DNA of 64,000 nt from Diphasiastrum complanatum (GCA_029204225.1 CM055110.1:18285501-18349500), one strand, 5' to 3'; positions 21,824 to 34,270 are shown, counted from the stretch's first letter. Notes: generated from the sequence alone by a model not told the origin. Numbers and translations: made by a program.

Positions 21824-22241
21824 GGCTATTTTTGGACAAAAAAATGACTTAATCTCTTTCTTCCTTCTTGGTGTACTTTCAAGACCTGTTTTTAACCTGA
21901 ATAGGACTTGAACTCAGCCTAGATTAATTAGATTCCATGAAACAAATTCAAATCTAATCAATGGCAAATGATCTTGGTAGATTATCCTAGGATCTCCACC
22001 AAAAATTACACCAATAGCTCACAAATTGAATTTTTTTGGATCAAATGAATACCTTGCATTAAATGCAGGTTCAGAGGTGCCCACACATGTGGACAGTACG
22101 GATTTGGACCCCTACCAAGTTTGCGATCAAATCTCCTCACCAAAATCAAGATTCTAGCTTGCCCTCTCACTACTAGTTTTTAGCACCGAAACTTGCTAAA
22201 AATGGAATTGCATTAGATCAATGGCTTATGCTCTTGTACTT

Positions 22242-22254
22242 GGCTCTGATACCA
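22242..22254 (-). other. Primer-binding site of Copia-D
   Basis: TGGTATCAGAGCC on the minus strand, directly after the 5' LTR end. Confidence 0.94.
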
Positions 22255-22955
22255 TGTGAAAGTATTGTACTTTAGGACCATAAATGGATCTACAAAAGAT
22301 CCACAAGAGTGATTGGATGCTTGCTTAACAATCTATCAAAAAACTAGACACAAAAAAGTTGATCTAGATTGGCAATTTGACAAACAACAAGCATTAACAA
22401 TCAAAAGCATTGATAAACATTGAAATCCGTGCCCACACGTGTGTACTACAGGCTTTAGTACGGCCTTCAACCTGAGAAACAAGTAGAAATTGATTTGGTT
22501 TCATTTGGATCACAAAAACTCAATGTACATAGTGAACTAGCTTGAGATTGCCTATGAGCTCCAAAAATTTTCTATCTTCTCACTATGGAGAGAGGGAATA
22601 CATAGCAAATTCGACCTCCTTCTTGAAGTTAGGTGGATTTCCAGCATGTAATAAGAAAGTTAACTCACTCTCCTTGACCTAAAATAAAACCCTAGCCTAT
22701 TTCCTAGAGTTATGCTTGGTAGGTAGCTAGTTGGTCAAATTTTCACCTTAAACTTAGGTGTAGGTCCTATAAAGTAGGGATGACCACCAAATAGACATGA
22801 CCAACTCTCTTGACTTGACCTAACCTACATTAGAATGGGTTTCCCATGTGGCATCATGGCCTCACATGTGTGGGACCCACTTGTGTACACAATTTACACT
22901 ATTCTACATGGTTTTTTATCAAGCTAGATTTGCCAATTTTTGGCAATTCTTCACA
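22255..22955 (-). repeat. Copia-D 5' LTR, 701 bp
   Basis: Begins TGTGAAGAATTGCC at 22955 and ends ACTTTCACA at 22255. Same length as the second LTR at 18382-19082 and nearly identical by eye, so the element is fairly young. Contains CCCACACGTGTGTAC and CTCACATGTGTGGG palindromes. Confidence 0.94.
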
Positions 22956-23068
22956 CGAACCTTTGCCATAACCAATCCAAACATGCGACCTTAGTTTACT
23001 TAGATTTGTTGCAAACTGATTCACTTAGAAATAGAAAAAAAGAAATATTTTTATATGGCATAACGTAC

Positions 23069-23458
23069 CTTTACACCATTCAATCGAAATTGATAGTACT
23101 GAGGTAGATCGAATTGCAACATGTCTAGTTCTGATCGAATGTGATTGAGACACCAATCTTCCTTGACCTCAACCATTGCAAGAATGTTGTCATTTCTTTT
23201 CACTGTTATCTAAAGTTGCTCTTGAGGGTTTATACCAAAATCTTGATCAAGTGGCTTCCAAACATTTTTGCATTTAATCCACCTTCTATAATACAATAGC
23301 AAAGTGAGCATTTGTTTTTCGATGTGATATCTAAATGTCATGGATGAGTAACATACTCTGCACTCAACTTCCTGATTTTGTTTTGTATCCCAACCATCAT
23401 CCAACAACTCTGCGATTATATCAGCACTCAAGTCCTTACAAATAAACATTGTTTTCGT
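23069..23458 (-). pseudogene. Unknown gene exon with a splice donor, minus strand
   Basis: An exon-like frame reads LSADIIAELLDDGWDTKQNQ, ECRVCYSSMTFRYHIEKQ, one TAG at about 23210, then AMVEVKEDWCLNHIRSELD and YYQFRLNGVK, ending at a strong donor (AAG/GTACGT, exon end 23069). The last segment resembles a short beta-grasp-like domain; this is inference. The downstream part would lie where Copia-D is now inserted. The family is not recognised. Confidence 0.38.
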
Positions 23459-23584
23459 TCTCCGAACAATGCATTTGGAAAAAAAAAATCAACAAAAATA
23501 GTAAAAGGTAGATACCAACTTAATCTATTATTCTTTGATCCAGTGCTACATTTTAATATACTCTGAATATCAATATATAGCCTA

Positions 23585-24365
23585 GATCAAAAACTTTCTG
23601 AAATTGCTGCATCAGGAGAAATCCATTCCTCACTCGAAAAATCCAGTAGTAGATATGGCTCTAATCTACCAACTAAACCGTTTTTATCAGAAAAATAGGT
23701 GTGATTATAAAAAAAACTCCTGACTCTAAAAGTGATTTTGAAGAACGACCTTTATATTGTAGAATACTGATATCCGAATGTATGACATCGATTATTCCTG
23801 CAATCGATTGTACTGATTGCCATTCGACGAAATTTGATGGATACAAATCTGCAAAACCAACAAAAACATCTCAAGAAAAATATAATTTAAAGAAAACGCT
23901 AACTCTAAAAAAATTGAATTCGAAAACTTACAATTGCATTTCCTTCTATCATTTGGATTTAGATCATGAATGTTGAGCTCATTGTGAAGATAAGCATGCT
24001 AAACTAAAACTTTCGTGATAGAATCATATTCTTTGAAAAAATTAGAATTATTTGAGGAAAAACAAATAACTGACATTCATCTACATAAATCAAACAAATC
24101 TTGCAAAGCTTCTATATCAAAAGACTTGTTGCCTGAATATGCATCACCCATAAACTATTGTACTAACAAGCCATTGAACAAAGTAAACCAACTCAATGAC
24201 TTAGAAGAATGCTTGGCATCATCAAGGGTTGATTTTTCACAAATAAGAGAACTCTCATTTGAGAGACAACTTGAAAATATCAAAAGTATTATCAATGTCA
24301 CTACAAATCTAGTTAAAGTAAAAAAAAAGTGTTACCAAGATTTATGGATGAAATTGCCTCTATAA
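23585..24365 (+). pseudogene. Unknown decayed ORFs, plus strand
   Basis: Coding-like text in changing frames: SEIAASGEIHSSLEKSSSR (23600), then ORF 23701-23976 with CRILISECMTSIIPAIDCTD and a Lys-rich stretch, then ORF 24015-24365 with EEKQITDIHLHKSNKSC and LECLASS/RELSFERQLENIK. Two cysteine pairs in the second ORF could bind a metal, but I recognise no family. It diverges from the minus-strand exon at 23069-23458. Confidence 0.3.
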
Positions 24366-24544
24366 TTGTTGCATTCTGATGGAAAATGCAATACAAGTCT
24401 ACATATATGAGTAGCATTGTAAGAGGGCGCGATGTATTCCTGTACAAGAGGAACTATTGAAGAATCTATGAAGGAGATGGAGGTTTTTACAAAATGAAGG
24501 GAGTGGTGAGTGTATGAGCGAGAAAGAATAAGCTGAGTGACACT

Positions 24545-27060
24545 CTACATTAAAGGTAAGCAAACAACCAAAAGCCAAAAGGATACATACAGGCGGGCAA
24601 GCAAAACCTTCGCAAAATAAGAAAAGTCAAGAACGGAAAACTTTTTACAGACTACGTCAAGGGTGAACACATTTTTAGAATACTCATCCAAGAGCTGGTA
24701 GATGTGCTTGTTTTCAAAGGGAGTAGCACTCAAGTCAGAAAGGTTGGTTATGGCAATGCCAAGCTGATGCGAGATTAGCACGGACTGACTCATTCCAATT
24801 AAAGAGTAAGATTGTTGTTGAGGGCCATGCTGAGCATAGTATTTGTATTCATGGTGCGGTCCTTGGCAACAACCATTTGCTCTAATTTAAAGCCGTAATC
24901 TCTTGATTCCGTATACTTGGCATGAAGATTTGTGATTTCCAACTCATTCTGCTGGAGTGTTGACTCACAAATATTTTAATTTAGTATATTGGGCCTTATA
25001 ATGCTCCGCCCTCTTGTATTTATGGGAAGCGCTAGAGGGGGAGTTGATGTCCATTTGGGCATCTTGTGCGTCACTGAGAGTCTCAGTCGATCGAAGAAGT
25101 GTAGTCAACGAGTCAACCTAGTATATTTTCCATATCTCAAAGTAAGAGCAATCGACTATTGAAGATATTCTATTTTTCTTTAGATGTCTTGTTACATTCA
25201 ATGCTACTTTTTCAGGTATCATAAAACATAATTTGTGATGATTTCTAAAGACTTCATTGGAATGTCAAATAAAAACTTTCTTCTTTAATATATTCTACAT
25301 AGTACAAAACAGGATTTCCTTTTAGGATCTAAGTTAACCCATTTTTTTTCTACCACAAATAGTCCCTATACAACAGCCCAAGCCAGAAACCCCTTCTCTT
25401 GCATGTCCAAAGTGGACCAATATAGGTTTAGGATTTCGGCTACACTCTAGATACCTACCCATTCAACATTTATGTAGATTCTAGGTAAGAAAAAATACTC
25501 TAACATCCATGAATGTTCTATATTGTAAAAGTTGTCTCATATTTTCAAAAACGTTTTTTTTTTCAAATGTGGTGTTTCAGTAGCTAGTACCTGGTTTGAT
25601 TCAACTAGTGGACTAAGAGTAGTTCTTCTCCTTTTATATGTTAGAATTGTTGAAGCTTGTGTCTATGGGTCAGATCCCATTTCTATGTTCTGCTCTATGG
25701 GGAACGTTTTGGTAAAGTTAGTCGAATTGTCTTTGCAGTTGTTTGAATGTCTCTAGCCTCTTGGACTTGATCAAGAAATTACCTTCAATTATGAAAGCTA
25801 GGCTTGTCTTCAATGCTTTATTTCTAGTTTCATTTTTTATGGAGTTTCTCCTTATATTGGAGTCGATCAGCTTGGTAATTCCTAGCCACCTCCATCCTTA
25901 TCTTAATGTCATTGAGAGCTCTAGTTGTTTCAATTGTCATTCCAAGTTAAAGATTTCATTTCAAAGCTTCAGCAATTCCTTTTTCCTTCAACGACACAGA
26001 CTCTGAATTGTTCTATCTCCTATTGGAAGTGGTTGATTCTAACACTCTCTATAGCTCTAAAGTGATCTACTTGGACAATTCTTCTCTTAAAACATCCATT
26101 TTCTCTTTCATAGCATCATTCTAATGTTGTAGTTTGTTGACCCTAAAAGTTTGGGGCCTCAAATTTGATAATTCACATTCTTTCTCCTCATTCTCGATCG
26201 TCAACTCCCTCAACTATTTCTAATAGTCTTCTTGTAATTTTACATACTATATAATACTACTAAAAGATAGAAAAAGACTATGAATATTGCAAAGAAGTTC
26301 ATGACATTCTATATCTAATAGGTCTTGAAGAATCAATACTTCTTCAATTGGCTTCTCCTATGTTAGGGATTGAGCATCATCAGGTTTTTCAATTACTTCT
26401 TCAAACTACATTTTTTCTCTTCATCTTTGATTGCCTCTTCAACTTTCAAATGATCTTCTACCTAATTTATTTCTACAGCTTGTGGTGACCCTCAAAGTCG
26501 GGTTTCCTCCTATTCTTTCTACAAATCCTCTAGTAGGGTGTCATTAGTATCCATGTCCTTCTGACACTTGCAGAGTCAAAAATTTAGCATCATTATTTTC
26601 TTTGTCTTGATTAACATCTTCATCCTTCTGACTAGATGAAGTCCCTTCTAGTAAGCTAGATGGCAAGATAGTTGTACAGAATTTTTCAATTAAGCATGGA
26701 ATTTTCAGCCAAGTAGGAGTGATTTTATCAATAAGGCATTGTATGATAAATAATCATCACATAAGGTTAGGGTAGGTGATTTTATCATGGTGCAATGGTC
26801 CTTGGATCTTTGGTGTACTGATCCTTGTGGTCTTCAGTTGTCCATCTTCATGTTGATTGTGGTTGACTTGAGAGCTCATTTATAATTCCAAAACAATATA
26901 AAGAATTTACAACATACTGACACAATGGAATAAAACAAAAATTTGGTATGGAATTGTGGACTCGCAGTGTGTTTTCTTCTAATTGATAGTTGTATTTAAT
27001 ACTCGTGATAAATTCTCCTAACTTTAGTAGATCTTTTCTTGACAATCCATCTTCACATAG
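24545..27060 (-). pseudogene. Heavily decayed coiled-coil protein gene, minus strand
   Basis: Reading down from 27060: LSRKDLLKLGEFITSIKY (ORF 27045-26848), then LIDKITPTWLKIPCLIEK and SSSQKDEDVNQDKENN (26740-26560), then charged heptad text: EEAIKDEEKK, LRELTIENEEKECELSNLR, DAMKEKMDVLREELSK (26480-26060), ALNDIKIRMEVARNYQADRL (near 25900), KYKRAEHYKAQYTKLKY (25000), and ORF 24793-24545. Frames shift two or three times. About ten of the eleven stops in 26000-26600 are TAG in Gln-like positions. Product unknown; it could be a host coiled-coil gene or an accessory ORF of a Gypsy element. Confidence 0.48.
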
Positions 27061-27422
27061 AAGAGATTTTTGAATTTCATCTTATTCTATTCTTGCATTG
27101 TACTCATCTCAAGCCCCCAAGCTTTATTTTCACTCACTATCTACACAATTGTGATCGTGGAGTTAAGACAAACAAAAAAAGATTGTAGTCACATTGAGCT
27201 ATATTCATATCATACTTACGAGGTCCTTGCCTTTGTTATTAAGAATTCCTACTTCATTGGATTACAAGACTAAGGGGCATCTCAATGGAGCCCAAGGTAA
27301 TTTGGAAAAGCGGCACCTTACATTAAAGCCCTATGTAAATAATTATTTTTGTGAAATCAATGGCCCAAGTATGACATCCTGCATGTATAGTCCATTCTGA
27401 AGAGCCACTAGTAGTTAGTGAT
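27061..27422. other. Unassigned spacer
   Basis: Nothing recognised; it ends where the Copia-F LTR begins. Confidence 0.4.
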
Positions 27423-28249
27423 TGTTGAATTTCACACGTGTGGATTGTCCACTACATGTACTTGTGATCTCCTAAGGTGTGTAGATGCACCAAGATCAAG
27501 ACTAGATTGAGATTCAAGATCTATCTTTGATTCTATGGCAAAAACACACTACTACATGCATTCAATCACTTCCAACTCTCACTCACACATGTGGGAAGTG
27601 TTCCAAAAGTATTCTAAGTAAGAACAAGCTGCTCTCCTCGGGTAGAGAGAGAAAAACCATCATGAACTCTCGGGTAGAGAGAGAAAACTAGAAATTCAAT
27701 GACACTCAAAATCCACTCAATCTCAAAATCAATTAGATCCAAAATGAGGAGTACAATGATACTAGTAGATTCATGAGCTACCACTATGCTTAGCTATGAT
27801 TGGATCACACTTTGCCACCTCTTAATCCTATTGGACCATTGATCCATGCACCTCTAAATTCTATTGGACTATATTCAAGCACACCTCAAATTCCTATTGG
27901 ACCACACATGGTTCCACCTCTAAAACCTATTGGACCTCTTAAATTTCATCAAACAAAAGCATTACACTTGTCTACACTCTAATTGGAACAAGTTTGGCCT
28001 CATACTCTATTTTGGCTCAATAGTGGCATTACAAGTGGAAATGGATAATTTGCCATCTATGCCAAATTTGACCCTATCAACATTCTACACCTAAATGCTT
28101 GACTATGAGACTCTATGAGACCCCTATATCAAACATTTTGATTTACTTTACAATTCTCCACACGTGGGAACATCCTCCCCACATGTGAGATTCACTTACA
28201 AACTTCTATCATAAAAAGTACCAAGCTAGATTTTTGCCAATTTCTCACA
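27423..28249 (-). repeat. Copia-F 3' LTR, about 827 bp
   Basis: Begins TGTGAGAAATTGGC at 28249, after a CTGAGGAG polypurine tract, and ends GAAATTCAACA at 27423. Holds several palindromes: TTCACACGTGTGGA, CTCACACATGTGGG, CACACGTGGG and CCACATGTGAG. Two TCTCGGGTAGAGAGAG repeats lie at 27636-27685. Confidence 0.75.
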
Positions 28250-28372
28250 CTCCTCAGAAAATAGCTTGGAAAGGTACTAGATCACTTAAGAAGTTTGTAA
28301 ATCTTTTTGAGTGGATCCTTTGGTATGCATAAGAAGTGAAGATCAGCCAAGGGATCCATCATAGCAGCACCC

Positions 28373-28951
28373 TCACCATATCCATGATAAGATCTCTTTG
28401 GTAGAGATCTCTTGCCAATGCCTTTGAAGAGTGCTCCACCAATATGCCACTATGATCATGGGCTTCCTCCATGCTTGATGATGATTTTTGATTTGAGAGT
28501 TCCACTTGCATGATGGATGCACCATAAATAGAGAAATCTGAGGCTTCCAAGCCTCATAAGGATCATGCAGATCAAGATCATAAGATGTGAAACAATGATG
28601 ATTGTCAAGATTATGCTTTCTAGCTTGACTAGTCCACATACAATGAACTATATCCATAATGGATCTAATCTTGATATCAAAGACTATCTTGATATTTTTT
28701 AGGCTAGTTACTCTCTCAAGGATGTAAGTGTCCACTTTGGATGCTTCACTTAATCTCAAGAGGAGTTTACAATTTGCCTCAAAACATGTGAAAACATGAT
28801 TTTCAAAAAAGTGAGTACCAAGCTCAATCTTGTTCTTACTAGAATCAAGAGCATACTTTTGACAATACAATATCTTGCTTTCAAAAAGTATTGGAAACAC
28901 ATCTAAGTCAATAATGACAAGAAATATGTCCATACCATAAGCATCATACAA
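28373..28951 (-). other. 192-codon ORF between Copia-F gag ORF and its LTR
   Basis: An open frame of unrecognised content (SSKNKIELGTHFFENHVF, ASKVDTYILERVTSLKNIKI). It overlaps the end of the gag ORF by about 50 bp and lies 5' of the polypurine tract. It may be degenerate RT/RNase H in a wrong frame or captured sequence; no motif decides. Confidence 0.3.
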
Positions 28952-30900
28952 AACTGTATAGCTTTTCTTGAACTTTGAGATCCAAAAAATTCAATGAAGT
29001 AAGATAGCATTTCAAGCAAAGGAAGAGAAGCATATATGAATGTGTTGTAGTAGATACAACATGAAAGATGCCCCTCTTTGTCATGTAAGGTGAGCCATAA
29101 AGACTCGGCCATGCATCTTGAAGATCTTCTTGAAATCATATGAAGAAGAAACTCCTCCTCACACATTGGCCCCATCATAACTTGAATACCTTCAAAAAAG
29201 ATAACTTGTGATGCTTCTTGAGAAGCCTTGATCTCGGCCACTTCCAAGATTGAATCTTCATGCAATGTGACATCTCTATTCACAATCACTTTTGAAATAG
29301 AGAGTGTAAAGACACTAAAGGCCTCCTTGATGGATGAGTATCCAATCATGATCCATGAGCTTGGATCATCAATATGTGCAAAGCAAGCACTACCAAGTTC
29401 ACTAAGGTGATCAACCTTAGGCTTCATCTTGAATAAAACTTCATATGGTGCTATTCCTTCAAGAGCTCCAATACTCCTCAAAGCTTTGATCTTCACTAAG
29501 AATTTCTTCTCAACATATGCTTTGAATAATAAGGAATAATCATACACCATAATACTTGAAGAGAGAAGATATGTGCATCTTGTGTGATCATCCTCCTTTG
29601 AAATATTGGACATATAAAAAACATCAAGAGAGTTTGCACTCTCACTTGGATCCAATTTGTAGATGCCTTCAAATCTTGATCCATATGCAAGGATCTCACC
29701 ATCCTTCTTGATCACACAATTGTCAATATTGAAATTGACATCAAAGCCACTATCAAGAAGTTGGCCAACACTTAAGATGTTCTTTGTAAGCTTTGGGACA
29801 AAAAGAACATTGTTGAGAAAGAGATCTTTAGAAGATGCAAGCTTCAAGGGAATAATCCCTACTCCTTCAATATTGCACTCATGCTTACTTGCAAAGTATA
29901 TGGTCTTCTTAACTCCATCACAAGGCAAAATAGATGAAAAAAAGTGATTGGAGCCACACATATGTGAAGATGCTCCACTATCAATATAGCATGAGTCATC
30001 CTTGTTGAAGGTGGAAGAGGAGAAGCTTGATGCCATAAGAGAGCCTTCTCCATCACTTGCAATATAGTCTTCTTTCTCATTGGTGATGTTGAAGAAATTG
30101 GTGGCATAATGGCCTTTCTTGCCGCAATAAAAGCACTTGATCTTCTTCTTCTTGAGATTTGAAGTAGAAGCATGAGAGGTATCCTCCTCCTCCTCTTCAT
30201 CTTGGTCTTTAGCTTTGTCATTAGAGAAGTGATGGTGTTGCTTCTTACTCCTCTCTTTGTGCTTGGAAAATAGAACTTTGCCATCATCATGATTGAGTGA
30301 TAGCTTGTCCATCCTCAAGAGTTTGTACTCTTGTCTTGATTCTTCAGAAATAAGCACACTTTGAAGGGCCTCCAAACTTGGTAGCTCCTCCTTAATGGCA
30401 TAGGATTGGACAAGGTTGTCATATTCATCTCTCAAGCCATTGAGAATGACTTGGACTAGCTCACTTTGATTGATTGAGTCACCAATACATGCAAGCTCCC
30501 TATGAATATCCTTGACTCTCAAAACATAACTAGATACACTCTCATCACTCTTTTGACTACTTTGGAAGATTTGATCTCTAAGAGTGAGGAGCCTAGAGGT
30601 GTTCTTAGCCTCATAGATGGACTTGAGACAATCCCAAGCTTCCTTGGATGTAGAACAATCACCAATCTCCCTCAATATCTCATTGGAGACATTCATCTTA
30701 ATGTAGTGGAGAGCCATCCTAGCTCTCTTCTTGTATTTTTGTACTTCTTGAAGGACTTGAGGCTCCTCCTCAATCCCAAGTACAATGTCCATCACATCTT
30801 GGAGTATCAAGATGGACTCCATCCTCAACTTCCATATTGAATAATTGGAAGTAGACAATCTCTCACTTGGTTGCAACAAGTATGAACTCATTGAAGTCAT
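28903..30900 (-). CDS. Copia-F long ORF: gag, protease, integrase C-terminal remnant
   Basis: A 665-codon ORF from the ATG at 30900. Gag occupies about residues 1-230 (NYSIWKLRMESIL, WDCLKSIYEAKNTSR, LVQVILNGLRDEYDN). The zinc knuckle at 256-269 has Cys, Cys and His, but Phe replaces the last Cys (CFYCGKKGHYATNF). The protease motif DSGASSHM is at 307-314. GAG-pre-integrase text follows (NNVLFVPKLTKNILSVGQLL), then a jump to an integrase C-terminus (GIAPYEVLFKMKP, CFAHIDDPSSWIMIGYS, VNRDVTLHEDS). Integrase core and RT are absent. The architecture matches Copia-D. No 5' LTR or primer site was found upstream. Confidence 0.83.
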   Translation of the reverse strand: MTSMSSYLLQPSERLSTSNYSIWKLRMESILILQDVMDIVLGIEEEPQVLQEVQKYKKRARMALHYIKMNVSNEILREIGDCSTSKEAWDCLKSIYEAKNTSRLLTLRDQIFQSSQKSDESVSSYVLRVKDIHRELACIGDSINQSELVQVILNGLRDEYDNLVQSYAIKEELPSLEALQSVLISEESRQEYKLLRMDKLSLNHDDGKVLFSKHKERSKKQHHHFSNDKAKDQDEEEEEDTSHASTSNLKKKKIKCFYCGKKGHYATNFFNITNEKEDYIASDGEGSLMASSFSSSTFNKDDSCYIDSGASSHMCGSNHFFSSILPCDGVKKTIYFASKHECNIEGVGIIPLKLASSKDLFLNNVLFVPKLTKNILSVGQLLDSGFDVNFNIDNCVIKKDGEILAYGSRFEGIYKLDPSESANSLDVFYMSNISKEDDHTRCTYLLSSSIMVYDYSLLFKAYVEKKFLVKIKALRSIGALEGIAPYEVLFKMKPKVDHLSELGSACFAHIDDPSSWIMIGYSSIKEAFSVFTLSISKVIVNRDVTLHEDSILEVAEIKASQEASQVIFFEGIQVMMGPMCEEEFLLHMISRRSSRCMAESLWLTLHDKEGHLSCCIYYNTFIYASLPLLEMLSYFIEFFGSQSSRKAIQFCMMLMVWTYFLSLLT

Positions 30901-31294
30901 GTAAAGTGGAGATAAATGAAAGTGATGAACAAAAAATGTTGCTTCTCTCTCACTATAGGATCCAATAATGGTATGCTACCATCTCCTATGCAAGATCTTG
31001 CAACAAACTGTGAGATGATTCTCACTAGCTATCTCAATCTCTCCAAAACTAGATCTACTTCACATCAAATGATGGAGTATGGGCAAAGTTAGATCAAACA
31101 CTCTTAGCACATGTGAAATACACTAAGAAACCAAATTTGACTCAAATACAATGATATTGCATGAAACAAAATGGCTAAGATCTCAAAACAGTGCCTAGAT
31201 CACATATAGATGAGATTGGTAATCATTCAACTGTGATTTTGGATCAAACAAGCAATCTCTTGACCAAACCAAATGTGTCCACCCAGGTATATCG
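30901..31294 (-). other. Copia-F leader remnant
   Basis: Non-coding sequence upstream of the gag ATG. No TGGTATCAGAGCC and no LTR end occur here, so the 5' end of Copia-F has been lost. Confidence 0.5.
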
Positions 31295-31610
31295 TGAATA
31301 CTGATTTGAAATTGCGAATATTGAAAGATGAATATTTTGAGATATTGATCATGAATATTGTGAGTACTGATTGTGAATATTGTGAAAACTGATCGTGAAT
31401 ACTCCTGAATAATGATCCTTCATAATGTGAATTCTAATTGAATATTCTACAAATATTGATCGAATATATTATGAATACTATTTGATTATTGATTTCAAAT
31501 TTTGTGAATCTTGAAATCTTTTCAATATTAATCATGATTATTGTGGACACTCTTGAATACAGAGAATGATTAATAAAATGTGATTATTCAGAATAAAGAT
31601 CACGATTTTT
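31295..31610. repeat. Degenerate tandem repeat, about 20-24-bp units
   Basis: Roughly a dozen imperfect copies of a GTGAATATTGTGAATACTGA-like unit, becoming less regular to the right. Rich in GAATATTC-like palindromes. Origin unknown. Confidence 0.7.
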
Positions 31611-31849
31611 AATTTTGATTAGTTGTGGTAAAGTTGTTTTGTAGATTTGCATGAAGAAACATATGACAATGTGACATGGAAAGGCCTTGTGGTACAATAC
31701 CACATCGTCCTTGTTTTCTATGAAGTTTGCTTTTGACTTGTCTAATATTTAATAATGACCATGTAGATCCAAACATGCTTGATAAACTTCTATATTATCA
31801 TAGACATAGGATTAAGACACAAGATTCATCTAGATCCTAAGGAGGTAGT
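31611..31849. other. Unassigned spacer between the tandem repeat and the Copia-F2 remnant
   Basis: AT-rich, no frame. It contains no recognisable LTR piece. Confidence 0.4.
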
Positions 31850-31935
31850 TGTTAATTTTCACATGTGTGGGAGTCCCCAAAAGTGTGATTATAATCTCCT
31901 AAGATGTGGTGATTGTGTATAGATCAAGCATAGAT
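31850..31935 (-). repeat. Terminal remnant of the Copia-F2 3' LTR
   Basis: Aligns with the terminal 90 bp of the Copia-F LTR (27423-27520): TTTCACAYGTGTGG, AATCTCCTAAGRTGTG and ATCAAG..TAGATTGA blocks in the same order. It is fused directly to the RNase H relic, so most of the LTR has been deleted. Confidence 0.62.
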
Positions 31936-33036
31936 TGAAATCTAAGGCAAGGGCTTGGGCTGAGATGTTGTCACACTTGATCAAAGGTAGATCTTCCTCC
32001 TTGATGCACTTGAGCTCCAATAATAGTCTTTTGATCCATTGCATCTCTTTTGTTGTTGTTGTAAGAGCCTTATACTCGGCCTCACAAGATATAACGAGAT
32101 GATATCTTGCTTTTTGAAAAGCCAAGATATGAGATTTTCTCCAAGAAATATAGTGTAAGCACTTGTGGATTTTCAATCCACCTTGTCACTAGCAAAATCC
32201 GAGTCCGAGTTGCCAATAATAGATAGATCTTCACTTTTGTAGAGTAATTCATAATCATGTGTTGTGAAGATATATACCTCAAGACTCTCTTGGTCGATTT
32301 CCAATGGTAGATCTTGGGATCTTGCATGGATTGACTTAGCTTGTGCACACAATAGCTCAAATTGGGCCTAGTGATGGTCAACCAAATCAAGGAACCAATA
32401 AGATTCCTAAAAAGGGTGATGTCCTCAAAGGATCTTTCATCTCCCTTATTAGAATCTTTTACAAAAATATGCTCCAGAGGTGTGTCTACACTCTTGCAGT
32501 TTTTCATATTGAACTTTTCGAGCATTGAAAGAGCATATCTAGTTTGATTTATAAAAGCATAATCATGACAAAGATCAATCTCTAGTCCTAGAATGTAGTG
32601 AAGCTCTCCTAGATCTTGCATTTTGAACTCATTACCAAGAGCACTTTTAGATTCATCTACTAACTTTATGCAACTTCTACATAGGATGATGTCATCTACA
32701 TAAATGATGAGAATGACAAGATCACTAGCAACAAACTTTAAGTGCATGAGAGGATCATAGTCACTTAGAAAAAATCCAAGTGAGATAAGAAATGTGTTGA
32801 GCCTTGTATACCATGATCTTGCTTAAGCCCATATAGACTTGAAAAGTAGGCAAACTTTGGATTCTTCACCATGCTTGATGAAGCCTTGTGGTTGCTCCAT
32901 ATATATCTCCTCCTCAATATATCCATTGAGAAAAGCATTGGAGACATCTAATGGGAACATCTTACATTTGAAGTGGCAAGCAATAGAGATGATGATTCTT
33001 ATAGTTGCCATCTTTGCAACGAGTGCAAAGGTTTCA
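31936..33036 (-). pseudogene. Copia-F2 RT and RNase H pseudogene
   Basis: Starts inside RT at ETFALVAKMATIR (33036) and continues with FPLDVSNAFLNGYIEEEIYM, FASDLVILIIYVDDIILCR (catalytic YVDD present), LHYILGLEIDL and GSLIWLTITRPNLSY. RNase H text (EAEYKALTTTTKEMQWIKRLL) ends at ISAQALALD near 31945, where it is joined to the LTR terminus. Frameshifts occur near 32750 and 32150. The upstream half is replaced by Gypsy-3. Confidence 0.92.
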
Positions 33037-33037
33037 T

Positions 33038-34204
<1,167 letters not shown>

Positions 34205-34223
34205 TGGTGCCATTGTTGGGAAT
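34205..34223 (+). other. Degraded Gypsy primer-binding site (tRNA-Asp type)
   Basis: TGGTGCCATTGTTGGGAAT resembles TGGCGCCGTTGCCGGGGAA, complementary to the 3' end of tRNA-Asp and used by Athila-like plant elements. The differences are C-to-T or G-to-A changes. Confidence 0.7.
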
Positions 34224-34270
34224 AGCCAAATAAAGTTGATACCAAACTGACAACTCCATCTCCATTCTTA

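Larger units (their letters stand above)
18185..22955 (-). mobile_element. Copia-D: LTR-internal-LTR-partial internal array
   Basis: Reading on the minus strand: LTR 22955-22255, primer site, leader, gag ORF, polypurine tract, LTR 19082-18382, then a second primer site and about 185 bp of leader (18381-18185) that matches 22254-22058. No target duplication is visible, because the left end is not an LTR end. Confidence 0.9.

Noticed and set aside
18384-22257. Treating the two D LTR regions as an assembly duplication
   Set aside because: The two LTRs differ at scattered single bases and sit in different contexts, so simple duplication by assembly is less likely, though long reads would settle it.
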